Assembly (NCBI GenBank): GCA_031213475.1
Contig: JARUPZ010000019.1
Location: forward strand, 62,001-126,000
From: Nereocystis luetkeana
Taxonomy: Eukaryota; Sar; Phaeophyceae; Laminariales; Laminariaceae
Length of the DNA stretch: 64,000 nucleotides
Direction of reading: 5' to 3'
The first letter of the stretch is position 1. Each line of letters opens with the position of its first letter. The position numbers and the translations under genes were made by a program. Positions 58,377 to 64,000 of this stretch are shown here, piece after piece. A model generated the notes under the pieces. That model was not told the origin of the DNA, did not search any database, and worked only from the letters and a program-made list of their open reading frames with translations.

Positions 58377-61300
58377 TGGCGGTGGCGGTGGTGGTGGTGG
58401 TGGTGGTGGTGGAGGTGATGCGCCCCACTCGACACCCTCCTCTCAGCCGCCGCCCCCCAACTACGGCGAGTGGGCCGGAGATGATAGCAAGGGCCCCAAG
58501 TACGCCGACGAGGCCGGAGACAATGGCAAGGGGCCTTCTGCGGTGGGTGGTGGTGGTGGTGGTGGTGTCGGCGGCTTGCTCAAGGGCATTGTAGGCGGGA
58601 AATCGTCCGGGGGAAAAGACTCGGGCGAGGATGATAGGGTGTCCCAGATGGAGAACAAGAGGTATGATATTTATACGTACACTATTTAGGGGGGACCGTA
58701 GTAAATGGGACCTACGGTATACACAAAAACCTATATATTTACCTGTTTTTACTATCAGTATTGGTGCTCTTTACTATGGTCCTCCCGTAATAGTACCAGT
58801 ATACGCACGTTCCGGTCCACGTGTCGTGTTGTCGATCCGTTTTTGACTGCAACAGCTCGCCGCCCGAAACGTGCCATCGGTCCGCTTTGTATGTCAGACC
58901 TCCGTGGTTGGCATGCTCCTTCCATCGCGTCTGTCCATACTCGTAGAAACCTACGTAATGGTGATTTTCTGCAAGGCTTTCTCTCTGTATTCATCAGGTA
59001 TATATATCTCGATCTCTCTCTACAATATATATACATTTCTCGACTTCCCTTCCCTTCCCTTCCCTTCCCTTTTTTTTCCATGCCCTTTATTTTCCTCGCC
59101 CTACTCTCCCGCTCGCTACCAGTAGTAACTCAAATCCGGGGTCGCATAGCGGGCGCCCCCCCCCTCCTCTCCACTACGGTTCGTGCCTTGGCAGGCGTTT
59201 TTATCGCGGGAAGAATTCAGCATTTTTTCTCTCCTCGTCGACTCGCGCCGAATTTTGCAAAATCTCGCGCTGGCGCTTTCTGCCATTTTTTTTTATTCAC
59301 AAGAAAAAATCCGTCTTGGCTCGACTCGAAATCACGACCTTGCCGTTAGTAGTCACGAGGTCTAACCACTACACTACATCTCGATCCTGATCTCGGGAGA
59401 AAGAGAGATGCCCACCAACACGCATGCTGCAAGAAAGGATGCCCCCGTATATAGTTTTTTTTCGAACCTTTTTTCTTTTTGTACTTCTTAGCGTCTCGTC
59501 GGTTCATGCCTGTTGGCTACATGTACTTCTGGTCGGATCATATGCCTGGTTGGCTGTATATACAACCCCACACCGCCGCCGTCAGTCTTTTCGTGATTGA
59601 CCGCAGTGCAATACTTTCCGAAGTAGCGTCTCGTCGTTCCCACTGCGTAAAAACCTTGCCGTGCTATACGTAGTCTACGTACAGGTGGCAGGATCAAGAT
59701 GGCGACCTGTCCGGTTTTTTGGCTAATCTTTTATACAGAGGACCGAAACCGTCTAAACCTACAGCAGTAGATATGTGATGCGCGATTCCTCGTGCACCCC
59801 CACAGCAATGTAGTCTATACATGGGGTGCGTTTTTTTCTTCTTTTTCTAAACATTTTTTTTTTTTTTGATTTGTGTCGCCATGGACCGCTCTTCTGCTGT
59901 CGTGGTGCGCCTGGCAGGGACAATCTCCAAATCTTCGAATACATTATCAATGGCGCCGACTACGCGCAAGAATTTCGGGGCTACGCGGACATGGCCGAGC
60001 AGGGAGCCGAGGTGGGTGAAACGACCCGACACGACTGATGACCGTTGCAGGGACACATTAGAGTACAGGGAATCCTTGCACAACCTCTCGGACAGACAGA
60101 TCAGATCGCCGAGCCCCACGGTTCATAATCTATCTGTGCGAGGATCTTTCAGGGCAGATTTATTCCCGATTTTGTATGATTTGTATGATTTGTATGATTT
60201 GTATGATCTACGTGTATATGGGTCACGTTGCCTGGTGGGAGCCGTATGATATAAAGCTGCGTGATGTTCTGCTGCGTGTATGAAGCGGACCCTGCATAGA
60301 GTATCTCACAGAGGCAGGTGAGGATGTACAAAAACGTTTTGCTTGGGCCCAGTCAGTCATCGGAGGGTATTACTGCTGGATTTCGGGGGGGGGGGGGGAG
60401 GGGGGGGTACGTACGAAGAATTGAAAAAAAAACACAAAACAACGCAAAACGCAGCCGTGATGATGATATCGATTTTTTTATTCCAAACTCATTTTCGCAA
60501 GCGTTGGTGTCATCAAAAATTCGACCGCGCGGTATACGGGGTATGTACGTACCAGTAGGTTTTTCGAGAGTTGTCTACGAATTCTTACAGGTTACTGAAA
60601 GCAACGGAATGGCTATATATACGTCGTATGCCTACTGCGAAATATGCCATAAAAGGGCGACTGCTGTACTTACTCCCTGTAGGTGTTGCTCTGGTTCGTG
60701 CCTGCTCAACGTACTATTAATAGTAGTTACAGCAGAACCAACTACGGTGGGTAAGCGTAGGAGGATACATGGTTCTAGGGCCCATCGTGGGTTCTGATTC
60801 TATGACATATTCCCCCCCTGTAATGTTGAAGCTGATCGTAGTTTTTTATGCAATTATGTACACCTCGGGACAGATCATGATCTATCTATCTATGTGGGTA
60901 AGCATGGGAGGATACATGTCGTTCTAGGGCCCATCGTGGGTTCTGATTCTATGACATATCCCCCCCCTGTAATGTTGAAGCTGATCGTAGTTTTTAATAC
61001 AATTATGTACACCTCGGGACAGATCATGATCTATCTATCTATCTATCTACAGATCGATCATCTAGTTCCATCACCTGCCGCTGTGAGAGGTTGAGCAGGG
61101 TCTGCATATTACATGCCAGGTATCGAACTACAGTATTAGCGATAGATCATGCAGATTTGTACGGGTCCCACCCGGAAGCTCGAGCTGGATCGTATACAAC
61201 ATCGGGAATATATCCGCCTTTCAAGGAAAAATATCTAGATCCACGATGGAGTGGAAATGGGTGACCTGCCCCGAATACGTCAGGTGTGAGTTCGACGGGT

Positions 61301-63800
61301 CGAGTGGTCGATACTCAGCTTCGCATGCTGTGTGATACATCGGTAACCTGGTCGGGGCACAATTGTGTTGTGGTGAGTAAAAAAAGTTCCACGCTTCGTG
61401 TACAGAGTGGAGTAGTTCGTCCGTCTGCCTGTTCAAGACATGGCCTGTGCGAGGTTAGTTTCCCGTTCTAAAAACGTTTTTCGTTTTTCGTTTTTTTTTT
61501 TTTTCGGTGTCACATACCGGTGGCAGTAGTACTACAAGGTGCCCCCCCCCATCTTCCCCCCCGCCGCCGTTTATCGAATCGTTTGCTTGCGAACGGATGG
61601 CAAGGTCGTTGAGCTAGGTGCTGCGCTGACGCAAGAGGCTGCCGACCTCGGAGAGGTCGACTTGAATCAGGCGGGAGAGGGACTCCAAGCCGTTTCAAAC
61701 GAAGCAGAAGTTGCCGCAGCGGTAGCAGAGACCACGGCAGCTTTGGAGGGGGCGGCCGCAGATGAGATTGTTGACGGCCACAAATACCACGAGTGAGTGC
61801 GTTGTTTTCACCCCCAGTTATTAAATGACAGTTACAAAATACGTCGGCTGTGCGAGCACGACCAACTATTGAATAGTGAGTATATTCTTTTCAACACTCT
61901 TTATAAAAAAAAAATCCCGTCAGCTGTGAAATCATCCCGATCCGTCAACCACTCCTTTTTTTTTTTGCAAGCTAGGCGGGTGATGCATCGGCCGTTTTTT
62001 TTTTCTTCAAAAAGATTATACCGGTATGATATGTATACTCGTACGACCAAAAAATCACCGTCGTGCCGGCGGCCGGGGTACCGTTCCCCGCGCTCTTGAC
62101 TTATTGAGTGTCGCACAACCTCGGGCAGATTATCTACAGATAAGCTGTAGATAGATCATGATCTACCGTATCCATCTACTGTAGGTAATCGAGTTCCTCA
62201 CCTACCTGCCGTTGCGAGGGGATGCATGGTGCGCCTCGGATGACCTAGCTCAGCTCGAGGCCAGCACACATCTGTGCCACTCGACGTGAAGTAAGAGATG
62301 CACAAGTTTATTACAAGACCAAAAAGAGTGACAGCTGTGGGCAATGTTTCCCAGCAACAAGGACGCAACATCCGTTATACCCCAAGATCCATATATACAT
62401 ATACCATGTATATAGGAAACCCGGGGATGCCCCCCGGATGCCCCCTGGCGACCACAGCCCCCCCCTCCCAGATCTGCACAGTACAGCAGTACAGATCCAA
62501 CCAACCCAGGAAACATGCCCTATGAATATGCATAGATTATACGGGTCCCTAACATACAGGCCCAAAATGGAGGGGGGGGGGGGGGGAGGGAGGATTCCTA
62601 GAATATCCACGAAGAACGCAAATGTTGTCATCGATGGAAAGCCTATCATCAACCGCGTATTTTGCACAAGACAACGCTTCGATTTGTGCAGTAGGTCTTG
62701 AGATAGAACACCTTAAAGCGGGTGCTTTGGGGCTATTTTTGGGCCTATTTATCACGGACCTCCGTGGTATTAATAGGAGTAGGAACGGGTGCTCCGTCCA
62801 GAAAAGGATGCGTGGTCAACGGTCAAATGACTTAAGGCAAGCAACAAATGAGGACGAGGTCGAGCTACCCCCCCCCCCCCTCTCCCCCTCTCCCCATTGT
62901 CTCTGGTCATACGACTACGGCCATGCATGATGAGTACGCCCCCCCCCCCTCTTTCCCCCCCTCCCCTCCCCCCCCCCCCCCCTCCTTACGCGCGACCATG
63001 CTGTTCCCGTGTGGTAGTGGCCCCTCGATGGTGGCGGTGTGTGCCAGCCAGATAAACCGATACGACTGCCAAAACCGGAACCACTCCTCCGGCTTGGTTA
63101 GTATATACCAGTAGGTTTTAGTATCGGGGTGAAAAAATCGCGTCCGATGTTAGTATGGGCACTATCATATCACGGCAGCCGGCATACTACTGAGAGACCG
63201 CTAGTTTTGCTGGATTTTGTCTTGTCGAATCCAGAAAATAAATGATCCCCCCCGCAAATATGTCTGTGTATGTGTGTGTGTGTTTTTTTACCTCACGACA
63301 AGAAGACACCCGTACGTATCTTTCTCTCCACGCCTCGTGTCAATTTCTTCTTCTTCTTCTTTTGTCGTAAACGTTGTCGTTGTCGTACGTTTTTTTTTTT
63401 TTTTTTTTAATATATATATACGTATTTATATTTTGTGCTTTCTCGTGACAGGTGCATCGACGATACCTGCCTCGAAGAGCCCGTCAAGTGCGTCGCGGAG
63501 AACTGCGCGATCCCCATGTACAAGTTTCTCGGGGAGACCTGCTGCCGCTGCTGCTGCAGCAGCGGGGGTGCTGAAAACGTCGAGAACACCAGACAGGTGA
63601 GATAATGAGTGAGCGAGCGAGTAAGGAGAAAAGGACGCAGGGAGGGGCAGCCACGTCTAATAATGCCATTTTTTGTTGTTGTTGTTGTTGTTGTTGGTAT
63701 TCTCACTCACGCGGCGATCCAACCACGACTTTTTTTTTGCGGGCAGGTTCTTGAAAAAAAAAGTTCGCCTGCGCGGGCACTTTTACGCCGGCTGAAATAA
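57733..63800 (+). CDS. Unrecognised Pro-rich, poly-Gly, Cys-rich protein, 5 exons
   Basis: Function not recognised. Exons: 57733-58661, 59918-60011, 61539-61792, 63452-63596, 63747-63800. Phases are 2, 0, 2, 0 and all fit, giving about 491 aa ending in TAA. Residues 1-200 are Pro/Arg-rich with SH3- or WW-type ligands (PPDLPPRRHT occurs twice, with PPPPLPRQR later). A glycine run of about 25 follows near residue 205. Next comes a charged, probably helical part (DNLQIFEYIINGADYAQEF, then Ala/Glu-rich ALTQEAADLGEVDL). The Cys-rich exon 4 has CIDDTCLEEPVKC and a CCRCCC cluster, and a basic tail (ARALLRRLK) ends the protein. No signal peptide or membrane segment. Exon 3 may instead start at 61605 (same phase, 22 aa shorter), which avoids a poly-Pro-like start. 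The start ATG is the first in frame, but an upstream exon is possible. A scaffold or adaptor role is only inference. Confidence 0.68.
58687..58790. mobile_element. M1 MITE copy 9
   Basis: TTTAGGGGGGACCGTAGTAA at left, CTATGGTCCTCCCGTAA at right. It lies 25 bp into intron 1 of the Pro-rich gene. Confidence 0.87.
59066..59395 (-). mobile_element. SINE superfamily copy 2c, full length
   Basis: Minus strand. The head at the right has ATGTAGTGTAGTGGTTAG (A box) and GATTTCGAGTCGAGCC (B box), a different tRNA type from copies 1b and 1c. The body shares GGTTCGTGCCTT, TTTTTATCGCG, TTCAGCATTTT and CTCGCGCTGGCGCTTTC with the other copies. An A-rich tail and (CCCTT)n lie at the left. Lies in intron 1 of the Pro-rich gene. 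Confidence 0.8.
60080..60330. repeat. GATCT-rich interspersed repeat (M6)
   Basis: AGATCAGATCGC, four TTTGTATGAT units and GGGAGCCGTATGAT. The last two features are shared with 35120-35200, and related pieces occur at 61020-61160, 62100-62210 and 14050-14170. Lies in intron 2 of the Pro-rich gene. Confidence 0.45.
60747..61040. repeat. 147-bp tandem duplication
   Basis: Units 60747-60893 and 60894-61040 both run from GTGGGTAAGC through GGGCCCATCGTGGGTTCTGA to (TATC)n, with only a few differences. The junction lies in a TATC microsatellite. Confidence 0.88.
62770..62975 (+). repeat. M4 and M3 fragments ending in C-runs
   Basis: GGAACGGGTGCTCCGTCC to AAGGCAAGCAAC matches the M4 copy at 39055. 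TCATACGACTACGGCCATGC followed by GAGTACGCCCCC is the end of an M3 copy. Lies in intron 3 of the Pro-rich gene. Confidence 0.65.
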
Positions 63801-63868
63801 TTGCTACCTGGTATATATATGCGTTCGCTACTATCAAAGTGAACGAACTTGTTCAGCCACAACCATTG

Positions 63869-63956
63869 CGGGGGGACCATAGTAAATAGGACCTACGGTG
63901 CACAAAACCTATGTATTTCGCTATTTTTACTAACAGTGTTTGGTCCCCCCGTAAAA
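63869..63956. mobile_element. M1 MITE copy 10
   Basis: GGGGGGACCATAGTAAATAG at left, GGTCCCCCCGTAAAA at right; part of the right arm is deleted. Its left arm is the clean reference for the insertion in copy 1. Lies just past the Pro-rich gene. Confidence 0.87.
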
Positions 63957-64000
63957 TTAATGATGTGAGCCAAGCGCGTTATTCCCTGTCAAGTGTAATG

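Noticed and set aside
1-64000. CRISPR array, operons, ribosome binding sites or rRNA genes
   Set aside because: No regularly spaced repeat-spacer array or rRNA sequence is present, and the spliced genes show a eukaryotic nuclear genome.

Overview
The window is nuclear DNA of a complex eukaryote, not a prokaryote. Genes are split into small exons with GT-AG introns, coding exons are GC-rich with Gly, Gln and Asn runs, and most of the sequence is introns and many small mobile elements. The style (intron-rich genes, long G/C homopolymers, a Ty3/gypsy relic of the type common in brown algae, axoneme-type tubulin ligase) suggests a stramenopile, most likely an Ectocarpus-like brown alga. The species is inference.

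Three protein genes can be rebuilt exon by exon with matching splice phases. (1) MCM10, replication initiation factor, minus strand, 13487 to 4180, eight exons, about 921 aa, with the OB fold, the internal CCCH finger and the C-terminal double zinc domain. (2) A tubulin-tyrosine-ligase-like polyglutamylase (TTLL), minus strand, 43946 to 36684, seven exons, about 768 aa. (3) An unrecognised Pro-rich / poly-Gly / Cys-rich protein, plus strand, 57733 to 63800, five exons, about 491 aa. No functional link between the three is visible.

The rest is a dense repeat landscape. It holds a decayed 5'-truncated Ty3/gypsy pol region (about 14.8-18.9 kb); a complete non-autonomous LTR element (20829-24857) with identical 262-bp LTRs and a TGACC target duplication; ten copies of a TA-targeting ~105-bp MITE (called M1 here); eight copies of a TTAA-targeting palindromic MITE (M2); a repeat family ending in a G/C homopolymer (M3); six copies of a poly(A)-tailed SINE superfamily with two different tRNA-like heads on one shared core; a tandem pair of TIR elements (48.6-52.2 kb), one split by an 810-bp Harbinger-like insertion; a 1.1-kb long inverted repeat (47.0-48.1 kb); and a GGGTC-repeat block resembling hAT termini (54.2-55.7 kb).

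The most unusual signal is a 9-bp word, TACCTGGTA or TACCAGGTA, which I count 30 times (about 0.5 expected by chance), often chained through a shared TA. In two M1 copies it can be aligned exactly with sister copies: a plain TA has become TA-CCTGG-TA. The words look like excision footprints of an unidentified TA-targeting transposon.
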